Assembly (NCBI RefSeq): GCF_011745145.1
Contig: NZ_CP050191.1
Coordinates: forward strand, 5,408,373 to 5,472,372
DNA from: Mycobacterium sp. DL440
GTDB taxonomy: Bacteria > Actinomycetota > Actinomycetes > Mycobacteriales > Mycobacteriaceae
Direction of reading: 5' to 3'
Length of the DNA stretch: 64,000 nucleotides
The translations under genes and the position numbers were made by a program. Position 1 is the first letter of the stretch, and each line of letters starts with the position of its first letter. The notes beneath the pieces were generated by a model, which was given only the letters and a program-made list of their open reading frames with translations, made no database searches and was not told where the DNA came from. Positions 8,961 through 19,670 of this stretch are shown here, in pieces.

Positions 8961-9257
8961 CTAGGCCGCCTGGTGCACCGATTCCACCGTGTAGATGTGG
9001 GGATCGAAACTGGTCGCGATGTCAGCGCACCGACTCATGTGCTCCCGTGCGGCGGGGTCGGCGAGCATGGCGCGGAAGTCCTCGGCCCTGCGCCACTGCG
9101 CGTAGTTGATGACGCGGGTGCCGTCCGTACTCACATGGATGTTGGCGGTGATGAATCCGGGTATGTGGCGCATCACGTCTTCGGTCGCCTGTCGTAGCAG
9201 CTCGACGATCCCGTCGCCGAGGCCTGGCTCCCGTTCCACCTGCCGATGAGCTACCAC
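8961..9257 (-). CDS. Antibiotic biosynthesis monooxygenase (ABM)-domain protein
   Basis: A 98-residue protein that fits a single ABM ferredoxin-like domain: a helix, then a His-Ile-Pro-Gly-Phe segment, a strand ending Arg-Val-Ile-Asn-Tyr-Ala-Gln-Trp, and a helix with Ala-Arg-Glu-His-Met. ABM proteins include small heme-degrading and quinone monooxygenases; the substrate cannot be told from sequence. The only start in the frame is the GTG at 9257, since a stop lies three codons upstream. It follows the acyltransferase gene by 39 bp on the same strand and is convergent with the PE-PPE gene. Confidence 0.75.
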   Translation of the reverse strand: MVAHRQVEREPGLGDGIVELLRQATEDVMRHIPGFITANIHVSTDGTRVINYAQWRRAEDFRAMLADPAAREHMSRCADIATSFDPHIYTVESVHQAA

Positions 9258-9296
9258 GGTGCGTTCACCGATCGCGTGGCCGCGCTGTAACCCGAG

Positions 9297-11447
9297 CTAA
9301 TTGGGTGCCAGCGCACTGACTGCCAGGTGGTCCAACACCGGGGTCAGCAACTGGGCGTACTCGGCGGTGATGTGGTTGTCGTCGCGGAAGACCAACGTGT
9401 TGCCGATGATCACCGGGCAGCGCCGGTCGGTGCAGAAGAACTGGTCCAGCCGCGCGTACTGCCCACCGCCGGCCTGAACCGCCGCCGTTTCGGCAGCTAT
9501 GCCGGTGTCGTTCAACGCGATCGAACGGGCAGGTGCGCAGACGGAGGCGTCGTCCATGTGCGCGGACAGGCAGGTCGGCACTGTGGTGTGCGGGTCGGGC
9601 ACGGGGCCGAGCACCAGGACCCGCGCGCCGGTTCCGCGCAACTGCGACACCAGACGCGTCAACCCGTCCAGCCAGGTCGGGTCGTAGCTGACAAACCCGA
9701 AATCCGCGCCGTAGCGGCGCACCATGTCCAGCACTATCAGTGCCGGGCGTTCCTGGGCAATCCGGGCCAGCACGTCGGCCCGCCACTGCTGGCACTCGGT
9801 GAACTCGCGCTCGAGGTAGGGGCTCAGAATCGGGAGCTTCATCGGTGGGCAGGTAACTTTCGCAAAGGTCTCCAACCGCCAATGTCGCTGCTGTGCAGCG
9901 GTTTCCAGGGCCGGTTGCCACATCCCGGCGTGTGAATCGCCGATCAGCGCGACTTTGGTGGCCGACGCGGTGTCGCCGGAGGCGCAGTCCGGCACCGCGA
10001 CGTCTTTCCAGGACAGAACGCAGCCGTTCACGAACGCCTCTGGTTTGGTGATATTGCCCAGCGGCGGTGACAGATTCGACGGCACCGCGCGCAGATCGGC
10101 CGAGGTGGCGACGGCCGCCTGTATCTGCTGTTCGGGCGTCAGAGCCCGCATCGGCGCGGCGGCTGGGGGTGGTCCGATGAGGGCGACCGGGACCGCTGCC
10201 GGTCCGGACCCCGTCGGAATCGGGCGCACCGCCAACAGCACCAGACCCGCGCAGACGGCCACGCCTGTCGCCGTCGCGCCGACGGCCAAACTGCGCCACG
10301 AGGACGCGCGCAGCGCCGCGGCGAACCGGGCCGGGTTCTCGACCAGATGCAACGTCAGGACCGCCAGGCCCAGCGATATCACCACCATCGCCAACCGGCC
10401 GGCGAGGCCCAGGTCGTGGCCGAACAGTGTGGGCGCCAACAGCAGCACCGGCCAGTGCCACAGGTACCACGAGTACGACAACCGGCCGATACCGCGCATC
10501 GCCGGTTTGGACAGCAGCCGTCCCACGCCGAGATCGGGTATCGCACAGCCGGCCCCGATCACCAGCGCGGTCCCCATCACCGGCAGCATTGCCGCCGTGC
10601 CCGGATAGGGCGTGGCAGTGCCGAGTTGTGTGCAGGTGGCCAGGATCAGCGCCAAGCCACCCCAGCCGACCAACGCCGCACATATCGGCGGCAGGGTGCG
10701 CCAGTGCGCCGCGGTCAACGCGATCAGGCCGCCGGCGGCCAACTCCCAGGCGCGGGTCGGCAGCGAGAAGAACGCCCACGGCGGCATGGTCTGGGTCCAC
10801 GACACCGCCAGGGCGAGCGACGCGGCGGCCACCAGCGCCAGCACGCACGTGTACGGGACGGCGGAACGAGTGCCCCGCCCGCTGCGGGTCAGCAGCCACG
10901 CGGTGCCCAGGATCAGCGCGGGCCACAGCAGATAGAACTGTTCCTCCACACCGAGTGACCAATAGTGCTGCAGCGGTGACGCCGCCTTCTCGGCCGCCAG
11001 ATAGTCGGTGCCCTCCGCCGCGAAGCGGTAGTTGCCGGAGTAGAGCGCACTGGCGATCGCGTCGGCCAGCACCGAGCGGGCCCGCAGCGGCGGGAGTAGG
11101 AGGGTGGCCGCAATCGATGTGACGACCAGGACCAGTGCAGCGGCCGGGAGCAGTCGACGGGCCCGTCCGGCATAGAACCGCGCCATTCGAACGGTCCCGG
11201 TGTTCGAGGCCTCGCGCCACAGCAGCCCGGTGATCAGGAATCCCGACACGACGAAGAACACGTCGACGCCGATGAACCCGCCGCCGAAACCGGGCACCCC
11301 GGCATGGAACAGCACCACGGCGAGCACCGCGACTGCCCGCAGCCCTTCGATGTCGGGGCGAAACTGTTTGTTCGACAGGGGGTTTCGCCCACTCGCGGTG
11401 CTGTCGCGGCGGGCGGCGGGCCTCGCGGAGGTGATCACTCTGTTCAC
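9297..11447 (-). CDS. Acyltransferase 3 with C-terminal SGNH domain (OafA/YrhL type)
   Basis: About 716 residues. The N-terminal part is an acyltransferase 3 membrane domain of ten or more helices, opening with Arg-Pro-Asp-Ile-Glu-Gly-Leu-Arg-Ala and containing Phe-Phe-Val-Val-Ser-Gly-Phe. The C-terminal 220 residues are an SGNH domain with Gly-Asp-Ser-His at about 503-506 (nucleophile Ser505) and Asp-Asp-Asn-His at about 689-692. Such proteins O-acetylate or otherwise acylate surface polysaccharides or glycolipids, with the SGNH part transferring the acyl group outside the membrane. The open frame runs much further upstream, but translated residues there are not family-like; GTG at 11447 or 11438 is the likely start. 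It is divergent from the RNase gene. Confidence 0.88.
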   Translation of the reverse strand: MNRVITSARPAARRDSTASGRNPLSNKQFRPDIEGLRAVAVLAVVLFHAGVPGFGGGFIGVDVFFVVSGFLITGLLWREASNTGTVRMARFYAGRARRLLPAAALVLVVTSIAATLLLPPLRARSVLADAIASALYSGNYRFAAEGTDYLAAEKAASPLQHYWSLGVEEQFYLLWPALILGTAWLLTRSGRGTRSAVPYTCVLALVAAASLALAVSWTQTMPPWAFFSLPTRAWELAAGGLIALTAAHWRTLPPICAALVGWGGLALILATCTQLGTATPYPGTAAMLPVMGTALVIGAGCAIPDLGVGRLLSKPAMRGIGRLSYSWYLWHWPVLLLAPTLFGHDLGLAGRLAMVVISLGLAVLTLHLVENPARFAAALRASSWRSLAVGATATGVAVCAGLVLLAVRPIPTGSGPAAVPVALIGPPPAAAPMRALTPEQQIQAAVATSADLRAVPSNLSPPLGNITKPEAFVNGCVLSWKDVAVPDCASGDTASATKVALIGDSHAGMWQPALETAAQQRHWRLETFAKVTCPPMKLPILSPYLEREFTECQQWRADVLARIAQERPALIVLDMVRRYGADFGFVSYDPTWLDGLTRLVSQLRGTGARVLVLGPVPDPHTTVPTCLSAHMDDASVCAPARSIALNDTGIAAETAAVQAGGGQYARLDQFFCTDRRCPVIIGNTLVFRDDNHITAEYAQLLTPVLDHLAVSALAPN

Positions 11448-11516
11448 TCGAGTAACGATCGTCGCACGGCAACCCGAGTTGACCCTGGATTTACCGGCCT
11501 GTTGCGCGCCGGTTGC

Positions 11517-11522
11517 TAGCCT
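11517..11522 (+). promoter_or_regulatory. Candidate -10 element for a leaderless RNase transcript
   Basis: TAGCCT lies 7 nt before the ATG at 11530, and no Shine-Dalgarno sequence precedes that ATG. The spacing fits transcription beginning at or beside the start codon. No convincing -35 hexamer is visible. Confidence 0.5.
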
Positions 11523-11529
11523 TATCCCG

Positions 11530-11964
11530 ATGGGGAAATCACGCATGGCGGCGCTGGCAGTGCTGTGCGGTCTGCTCTCGGGCTGCTGCGCCCCGACGCA
11601 ACCCACGTCATCCCCGGCCGCGCCACCGGTATCGGCCTCGACATCGCCCACGAAGTCGGCGGCGGCCGACGGCACCTGTGATCTGAGCGGCCTCCCGCGG
11701 GAAGCCGACAAGACCGTGGAACTGATCCAATCCGGCGGGCCGTTTCCCTACCCGCGCAACGACGGGGTCATCTTCGGCAACTTCGAAGGCCGGCTGCCCA
11801 AACACGAGCGCGGCTACTACCACGAGTACACGGTCCCGACGCCGGGCAACAAGCATCGCGGCAAGCGGCGCATCGTCACCGGGGGAGCGCCGCAGAACGA
11901 CCCGCCCGAGTACTACTACACCGGCGACCACTACGAATCGTTCTGCCTGATCGGAGGCATGTGA
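11530..11964 (+). CDS. Lipoprotein ribonuclease of the RNase Sa/barnase (N1/T1) family
   Basis: A 144-residue preprotein with a lipobox (Leu-Leu-Ser-Gly-Cys, Cys19), a Pro/Ser/Thr-rich linker (20-47) and an RNase domain (about 48-144) very close to Streptomyces RNase Sa. The conserved segments are Gly-Pro-Phe-Pro-Tyr, Tyr-Tyr-His-Glu-Tyr-Thr-Val, Arg-Gly-x-Arg-Arg-Ile and Tyr-Tyr-Thr-Gly-Asp-His-Tyr. Glu99, Arg110 and His134 match the catalytic Glu54, Arg65 and His85 of RNase Sa, so it should be a guanine-preferring extracellular RNase, anchored to the outer membrane leaflet by a lipid. Its stop overlaps the barstar start (ATGTGA), so the two are translationally coupled. RNase Sa is secreted free, so the lipid anchor is unusual. 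Confidence 0.9.
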   Translation: MGKSRMAALAVLCGLLSGCCAPTQPTSSPAAPPVSASTSPTKSAAADGTCDLSGLPREADKTVELIQSGGPFPYPRNDGVIFGNFEGRLPKHERGYYHEYTVPTPGNKHRGKRRIVTGGAPQNDPPEYYYTGDHYESFCLIGGM

Positions 11965-12239
11965 AGACGTATCGGATCGACGGGGCCAAGGTGGGTTCCA
12001 AGGCGGACTTCTTCACCGAGATCGGCCGTGCGGTCAATGGCGACGGCGGCTACTTCGGCTCAAACCTGGACGCGCTGGCCGACTGCCTGCGCGGTGGGTT
12101 CGGTACCCCCGACGATCGCCGCTTCCGGTTCGTCATGACGTCCTACCGCAACATCAAAGAGGCGCTCGGACAAGACACCTGGGGCACCGTGCTGTCGATC
12201 TTCACGACCGAGGGCGTCGACCTGTGGCTGGAGAACTGA
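11961..12239 (+). CDS. Barstar-family ribonuclease inhibitor
   Basis: A 92-residue cytosolic protein of the barstar family: Lys-Thr-Tyr-Arg-Ile-Asp start, a helix with Asp-Phe-Phe-like Ala-Asp-Phe-Phe-Thr-Glu-Ile, the segment Tyr-Phe-Gly-Ser-Asn-Leu-Asp-Ala-Leu-Ala-Asp-Cys-Leu with the acidic Asp residues that block the RNase active site in barstar, and a C-terminal strand ending in Leu-Trp-Leu-Glu-Asn. Its GTG start overlaps the RNase stop, with CGGAGG at 11952-11957. It has no signal peptide and should protect the cell from any RNase that folds before export. The next gene is convergent, 3 bp away. Confidence 0.9.
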   Translation: MKTYRIDGAKVGSKADFFTEIGRAVNGDGGYFGSNLDALADCLRGGFGTPDDRRFRFVMTSYRNIKEALGQDTWGTVLSIFTTEGVDLWLEN

Positions 12240-12242
12240 CAC

Positions 12243-13322
12243 TCAATTGAAGGCGAGCCAGCTGGGCAGGGCCCGCTCGCGCGAATCGCACAGCACCTGA
12301 CGGGTATCGCAGTTCCCGCGCGGTGATCCGGCGCCGCTCCACATGCCGCCGGTGTCGCGACGCAACACGATCGCCGACGAGCCGCCACCGTCGAGCAGCA
12401 GCGCGTTGTCGGCGCCCAGTCCGCGGAAAAGATCCTGGATGTTGTCCGGGGTGTAGCTGCCGCCCTGGAAGACGTAGAGCTGATCGGTGGCCCGGTTGTA
12501 GCCGACCGCGGTGCGTGCCGCGCTCGGGCCGTTGTCGTTGAGCTGACCGGTGTCGCCGGGCGCGAGCAACCCGATGCCGGCCACCGCGACGAACCGGGCG
12601 TTCTGATCGAGCAGGCGCTGGATCACCGGTGAGGCCGAGTCATAGTCGTCGGGCCCCTTGGGCATCACCACATACGGGGCGCCGCCCATCGGAAGGATCA
12701 TGGTGGCCAATGCCGACCAGTGCTCGTTCCCGCCGGACAGGCCTTGCTTGCCGGCATAGGCCAGAGTGCCGGTGACCGCGGCGTTGGCCCGGCCCTGCCC
12801 GCGGGTGTTGTCCACGTAAGCGCCCAGCGGGGATGAGCACTTGGTGTCGCGCCACGAGCCGCCCTGCTGCCCGCGCACGTCGAAGAAGTTGGCATTGACC
12901 GCGATGGTCGGCTGACCCAGCACCTGCCAGGCGGCAAGGGGCGCATAGGTTTCCGACGCCTGCCACAGTCCTTCACCGGTGCGTGCACCGGGAGTGCGCT
13001 CGCAGCGGGACTGATACCCCTGATGGCTGTCGACGAGCAGGCGCGGATTGAGCCGCCCGGAGGCGTTCTTCATCGCCATCAGGTGGCCGCCGTTGTTGAG
13101 CGTGTAGGCACGGCCGTCAGCGGACAGGAACGGCGCGGCGAACTGGCCGCCGAAGTTGTAGACGAGGTACGCGCCCTTGGTATTGGCGATCGCCCCGAGC
13201 AGCATTGCCCTGGCGTCCTCGGCCCGCGCGACGGGGGAGCCCGTGGTGGCTAGCGCTGCGCAGACGGCAACGGCGGCCGCAGTAGCGACCGCACGCTGGA
13301 AGACTTTTGCCAGGCCTGGCAC
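12243..13322 (-). CDS. Secreted phosphodiester glycosidase (NAGPA/DUF2233 family)
   Basis: The 359-residue protein has an Ala-rich signal peptide ending near Ala-Arg-Ala and one phosphodiester glycosidase (NAGPA) domain, marked by Asn-Ala-Asn-Phe-Phe-Asp (middle) and Leu-Leu-Asp-Gly-Gly-Gly-Ser-Ser (near the C-terminus). The family cleaves sugar-phosphodiester linkages, and the actinobacterial members are thought to act on cell-wall or exopolysaccharide glycans. I favour the GTG at 13322: TTGACA (13352-13357) and TATTGT (13330-13335), 16 bp apart, would start transcription within a base or two of it. A GTG at 13340 is in frame but lies between these elements. Confidence 0.82.
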   Translation of the reverse strand: MPGLAKVFQRAVATAAAVAVCAALATTGSPVARAEDARAMLLGAIANTKGAYLVYNFGGQFAAPFLSADGRAYTLNNGGHLMAMKNASGRLNPRLLVDSHQGYQSRCERTPGARTGEGLWQASETYAPLAAWQVLGQPTIAVNANFFDVRGQQGGSWRDTKCSSPLGAYVDNTRGQGRANAAVTGTLAYAGKQGLSGGNEHWSALATMILPMGGAPYVVMPKGPDDYDSASPVIQRLLDQNARFVAVAGIGLLAPGDTGQLNDNGPSAARTAVGYNRATDQLYVFQGGSYTPDNIQDLFRGLGADNALLLDGGGSSAIVLRRDTGGMWSGAGSPRGNCDTRQVLCDSRERALPSWLAFN

Positions 13323-13329
13323 GAAGTAC

Positions 13330-13357
13330 ACAATAACCACACAGGAAACTCTGTCAA
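13330..13357 (-). promoter_or_regulatory. Candidate SigA-type promoter for the phosphodiester glycosidase
   Basis: On the minus strand there is a consensus TTGACA at 13352-13357, 16 bp of spacer and TATTGT at 13330-13335. The predicted transcription start falls at about 13322-13323, on the GTG start codon, implying a leaderless mRNA. Confidence 0.6.
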
Positions 13358-13385
13358 CATACGTAACAGCCTGGTCACGGTTGAA

Positions 13386-14117
13386 TCAAGACGGGATCGC
13401 ACCTGGTTGATCGGTGTTAGCTGGCTCAGCGGCATTGCGCTTGCGGAGCACTGCCGGCCGCAAATGTGCGGGCAGCGCGCGCAGGCCGGCCGCGCCCAGG
13501 GCCGTCACCGCAATCGCCCCCGCGGTGGTCAGCAGCACCGGGGCCGCCGGGAACGCGCCCTCCAGCAGCATTGCGACACCGAAGATGACGAACAGGGCTG
13601 CCGCGCCCAACTGGATCGTCCGCTCGGGCAGGTGCTTGCCCGCGATCGCCCCGACCACGATGGCCAGCGCGTCAGCGGCCACCATGCCGATGGTCGAGCC
13701 GATCCACACCCCCACCCAGTCGTTGTCGGCGGCCAGCGTGATCGTCGCGAGCATCGTCTTGTCGCCGAGTTCGGCGAGCAGGAAGGCCGAGGTGACCGTG
13801 AAGAAGGCCGGCGCGGATGAACGCTGGGCGCGGGTCGCCTCGTCATCGGACAGCTTGTCGCCGCGCAGGGTCCACAGCCCGAAGAACACGAACGCCACAC
13901 CGGCGAGGATGCCGAGCAGGTGTGTGGGCAGCGCCGCGCCGAGGTAGTGACCGACCGCGACGGAGATCAGGTGAACTGCGGTGGTGGCCGCGGTGATGCC
14001 GATGAGCACCACCCACCAGCGGTACCGCAGTGCAAAGGTCATGGCCATCAACTGCGACTTGTCGCCGAGCTCGGCGACGAAGATGACGGCGAAGCTCAAG
14101 AGCAGAGCAGCGAGCAC
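13386..14117 (-). CDS. TMEM165/GDT1 (UPF0016, MneA-type) manganese exporter
   Basis: A 243-residue membrane protein with two copies of the family signature Glu-Leu-Gly-Asp-Lys-(Ser/Thr) at residues 16-21 and 116-121, each in a three-helix repeat, followed by a basic cytoplasmic C-terminus. Bacterial members export Mn2+ (MneA, Mnx) and eukaryotic relatives move Ca2+/Mn2+. The GTG start has a strong GAGGAG site (14125-14130). A yybP-ykoY manganese riboswitch lies in its leader, which agrees with a manganese efflux function. Confidence 0.92.
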   Translation of the reverse strand: MLAALLLSFAVIFVAELGDKSQLMAMTFALRYRWWVVLIGITAATTAVHLISVAVGHYLGAALPTHLLGILAGVAFVFFGLWTLRGDKLSDDEATRAQRSSAPAFFTVTSAFLLAELGDKTMLATITLAADNDWVGVWIGSTIGMVAADALAIVVGAIAGKHLPERTIQLGAAALFVIFGVAMLLEGAFPAAPVLLTTAGAIAVTALGAAGLRALPAHLRPAVLRKRNAAEPANTDQPGAIPS

Positions 14118-14189
14118 TCAACAACTCCTCGGTCGTTGGCTGCCGTTCGGGGCTGAAATAGATGCCTCCGGCCGGCAAACCAATGGTCT

Positions 14190-14302
14190 ACGGCCGAAGG
14201 TCTCGCCCACCGGGCAGTGACCGGTTCGGATATCCGGGCCGTCAACACGTCGCTGCGCGGCCAGTATGTCGAGTATCCGATTGGGGGCTACTCCCCTTCG
14301 CT
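14190..14302 (-). promoter_or_regulatory. Manganese riboswitch (yybP-ykoY type) in the leader of the exporter gene
   Basis: Read on the minus strand, the 5' part (14300 downward) gives CGAAGGGGAGUAGCCCCC, containing the GGGGAGUA loop that is the hallmark of yybP-ykoY. About 90 nt later GGGCGAGACCUUCGG supplies the 3' side, resembling the family's GAGGCAAGACC. CGAAGG at 14295-14300 pairs with CCUUCG in that segment to form P1, which encloses the aptamer. yybP-ykoY RNAs bind Mn2+ and turn on Mn exporters. The aptamer ends roughly 75 nt before the GTG of the TMEM165-type gene; I see no strong intrinsic terminator in the gap, so translational control is more likely. Confidence 0.88.
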
Positions 14303-14420
14303 GTCATCCACCATACGCACGCCGGCAGGGGCGGCGCAAACCGTCCCCGCCGAAAGTGCTTATTCGACAATAAGTTTGGGGATCAACACGAGAATGTTCG
14401 GGTTCCCTGACAATGCTGGT

Positions 14421-16796
<2,376 letters not shown>

Positions 16797-16799
16797 CGG

Positions 16800-17210
16800 T
16801 TAGGGCAGCTCCTGGATACGGACCATGTTTCCGGCGGGATCGCGAAGGGCGCAGTCACGCACACCGTACGGCTGCTCGGTGGGTTCCTGGACCACCTCGA
16901 CGTCTCCGGCCTGCACCTTTTCAAAAGTACTGTCGAGGTCCTTGGTGGCGAGCAGGAGCGTGCCGAAGGTGCCCTTGGCCATCATCTCGGAGATCATGCG
17001 GCGCTCGTCGTCGGTGAGGCCGGGGGTGGCCGATGGCGGGTACAGGACGACGGATGTGTCGGGCTGGTTCGGTGGACCGACCGTGATCCAACGCATCCGG
17101 TCCTTGCCGACGTCGAGGCGGACCTCGAAGCCGAGGATGTCGCGGTAGAACGCGAGGGATTCTTCCGGATCGTCGAGCGGCAGCATGCTGGAGTGAATTG
17201 TGATGTCCAT
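16800..17210 (-). CDS. Glyoxalase/VOC family protein
   Basis: A 136-residue protein with a two-module VOC fold, opening Met-Asp-Ile-Thr-Ile-His-Ser and containing Asp-Pro-Glu-Glu-Ser-Leu-Ala-Phe-Tyr and, near the end, Leu-Arg-Asp-Pro-Ala-Gly-Asn-Met. VOC proteins include glyoxalases, dioxygenases and drug-binding resistance proteins; metal ligands cannot be assigned confidently. The ATG at 17210 lies 5 bp after the AraC regulator stop, so it is the middle gene of an AraC-VOC-UvrA2 operon. That arrangement suggests a response to a small toxic compound. Confidence 0.85.
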   Translation of the reverse strand: MDITIHSSMLPLDDPEESLAFYRDILGFEVRLDVGKDRMRWITVGPPNQPDTSVVLYPPSATPGLTDDERRMISEMMAKGTFGTLLLATKDLDSTFEKVQAGDVEVVQEPTEQPYGVRDCALRDPAGNMVRIQELP

Positions 17211-17215
17211 GGGTT

Positions 17216-17650
<435 letters not shown>

Positions 17651-17665
17651 ATCGCGATCGTACGG

Positions 17666-18907
17666 CTACGGCGCCAGTCGGTACACCGCGCCGGCGTAGT
17701 CGTCGGTGATGTAGACCGCGCCATCGGGACCCGCGACCGCGGCCACCGGGCGACCCCAGCGGGTGCCGTCATCGGTCTGGAATCCGCCGACCAGCGTCTG
17801 TTGCGGGCCCAATGTGCCGTCGTGCCAACCGAAGAACGACACCTCGGGTGCCTGCGGGGACTGTCGGTTCCACGAGCCGTGTACCCCGATCAGCGCACCG
17901 GGCCCGTAGCCGGGGAGGTCGGCGAAGCTCATGCCCAGTGGGGCGGAATGCGCACCGAGGGTCTGCTCGACCGGCGGCAGTGCCGCACAGTCCAGCTTGC
18001 CGCCGTCGGCATTGGTCTGCATGTCCCGGATGAACCCGGCCGGCGGTGCCCCGTCGGGATTGCAGTACGGCCAACCCAATTCGCGTCCCGGCGTCAACTT
18101 GGCGACCGACTCGGGCGGGTGGTCGTCCACGTAGTCCTGCCGGACCAGGCCCTGCGGATCGGGGACATTGTCACGATTGTTCACCGCCGTCCACAGCGAG
18201 CCGTCCGGGGCGAGAGCCAGCCCCGTGCCGTTGCGCACCCCGGTGGCGAACGGTGCTGCCGGCCCACCTCCGGGTGGCACCCGCACGATGGTGGCCCGAG
18301 GCGGGGTGGCGGTGCGGTCCTCGGCTGAGACATTGCCCGTCGAACCGACTGAGAAGTACACCGCGCCATCGGGTCCCACGACCACGCTCTTGAGTGCGTG
18401 GGCATAGGCACCGTGCAGGTCGGGACTCTTGGCGTCGGGTAGATCACCGGCGATCGTGCGGTGGTTGACGGCGCGGCCGTCGACGTAGTCGTAGGCGTCG
18501 ATGCGGTTGCTCTCGGCGACGTACAGCGTGGGCCCGGCGAAGAAGAGTCCGTGCGGCTGCTCCAGCCCGTCGAGCAGGGTGTGCTGGTCGGGGTGCACCG
18601 TCAGTACCTGGCCGGTGGCCGGGACCGACACCAGCAACGCGCCGTCCGGCGCGAACGCGGCCATTCGGGCCTTGGGCACGCGGGCGATCACCTCGATGGT
18701 CCACCCGTTCGGGATCAGGGCCCGGCGAGGTTCGTCGAGTGGGGCTTGCGCAAGAGTCTCCGGTACCTGGAGGGGTGCCGCTGCCAGCCCGGCAGGCGGC
18801 GTGCTCGACGGCGGTGGTGCTGGCGCGGTGTTCGGGCCGGTCCCACACGCGGTCAGGGTGACCGCGGTGACCAGTGCGATCGCGCTACGCGCCGCCCAGG
18901 CCCGCAT
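17666..18907 (-). CDS. Lipoprotein of the glucose/sorbosone dehydrogenase-like beta-propeller family
   Basis: The 413-residue preprotein has a signal peptide with lipobox Leu-Thr-Ala-Cys, a Pro/Ala/Ser-rich linker (about 22-60) and a beta-propeller with repeated Gly-Pro-Asp-Gly-Ala or Ala-Pro-Asp-Gly turns, as in soluble PQQ-dependent sugar dehydrogenases (GSDH/L-sorbosone dehydrogenase family). PQQ ligands cannot be verified by eye, so enzyme activity is uncertain. The start overlaps the end of the pirin gene by 23 bp, with CTGGGAG just upstream, which indicates coupled translation. Confidence 0.85.
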   Translation of the reverse strand: MRAWAARSAIALVTAVTLTACGTGPNTAPAPPPSSTPPAGLAAAPLQVPETLAQAPLDEPRRALIPNGWTIEVIARVPKARMAAFAPDGALLVSVPATGQVLTVHPDQHTLLDGLEQPHGLFFAGPTLYVAESNRIDAYDYVDGRAVNHRTIAGDLPDAKSPDLHGAYAHALKSVVVGPDGAVYFSVGSTGNVSAEDRTATPPRATIVRVPPGGGPAAPFATGVRNGTGLALAPDGSLWTAVNNRDNVPDPQGLVRQDYVDDHPPESVAKLTPGRELGWPYCNPDGAPPAGFIRDMQTNADGGKLDCAALPPVEQTLGAHSAPLGMSFADLPGYGPGALIGVHGSWNRQSPQAPEVSFFGWHDGTLGPQQTLVGGFQTDDGTRWGRPVAAVAGPDGAVYITDDYAGAVYRLAP

Positions 18908-19598
18908 TCATCTCCCAGACCAGGATCTCGGCGGCCGTGTCGGCCGTGACGCGTTGCCCGCCCGAATCGGTGAACCGGACGGCGTCGCCCTCGGCGAGCG
19001 GCCCGGATCCCTCCAGCGTGACGGTGCCGCGCGCGACGAACAGGTGGACGTAGCGGGTCTGCGGAAGGTTGACCGAATCACCGGGCTGCAGACGCGCGCC
19101 GTACAGCGTGGCATCGCGGTTGTGCAGCGTGACCGCCGCGTCGATGGCCCCGGAGGCGATCGGGGTCAGCGTGCCGGCCAACTCGATCTCCTGCTGCTGA
19201 TAGCTCGGCGTCACTCCGGCCGTATCGGGTAGCACCCACATCTGTACGAAATGCACGGGCTCACTGGCAGATCCGTTCTTCTCGGAATGCTGCACGCCGG
19301 TGCCCGCCGACATCCGCTGGGCCAGGCCCGGGTAGATCACCCCGGAGTTGCCCATCGAGTCTGCGTGCGCCAACTGACCCGACAACACCCAGGTGACGAT
19401 TTCCATGTCCCGGTGCGGGTGGGTGTCGAATCCAGCGGCGGGCGCCACGATGTCGTCGTTGTTCACCAGCAACAGGCCGTGATGGGTGTTGTCCGGGTCG
19501 TAGTAGTCGGCGAACGAGAAGGAGTGCCGTGAATTCAGCCAGTCGGTTGTGCTGGCGCCGCGGTCCCCGGCGCGGCGGATGTCGACCGTGGCAGGCAT
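18885..19598 (-). CDS. Pirin family protein (Rv0181c-like)
   Basis: A 237-residue bicupin. The N-terminal cupin carries the metal ligands of pirins: His60 and His62 (Thr-His-Pro-His-Arg-Asp-Met-Glu), His104 and Glu106 (Gly-Val-Gln-His-Ser-Glu). Pirins bind iron and some show quercetin dioxygenase activity; the in vivo role is not settled. Position between the accessory block and the sigG region matches Rv0181c. The ATG at 19598 lies 6 nt downstream of TAGGCT (19605-19610) with no Shine-Dalgarno, so the mRNA is probably leaderless. It is divergent from the SDR gene. Confidence 0.92.
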   Translation of the reverse strand: MPATVDIRRAGDRGASTTDWLNSRHSFSFADYYDPDNTHHGLLLVNNDDIVAPAAGFDTHPHRDMEIVTWVLSGQLAHADSMGNSGVIYPGLAQRMSAGTGVQHSEKNGSASEPVHFVQMWVLPDTAGVTPSYQQQEIELAGTLTPIASGAIDAAVTLHNRDATLYGARLQPGDSVNLPQTRYVHLFVARGTVTLEGSGPLAEGDAVRFTDSGGQRVTADTAAEILVWEMNAGLGGA

Positions 19599-19670
19599 GG
19601 TGCCAGCCTACCGAGGACCGTAGCTGACCAACCGGTGGATCGGGTTGGGCCGGGGCCTAGTGTGTTGGGC

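Noticed and set aside
11448..11711. N-terminal extension of the acyltransferase frame
   Set aside because: These 88 codons overlap the promoter and start of the divergent RNase gene and have no family-like sequence. The acyltransferase fold begins a few residues after the GTG at 11447.
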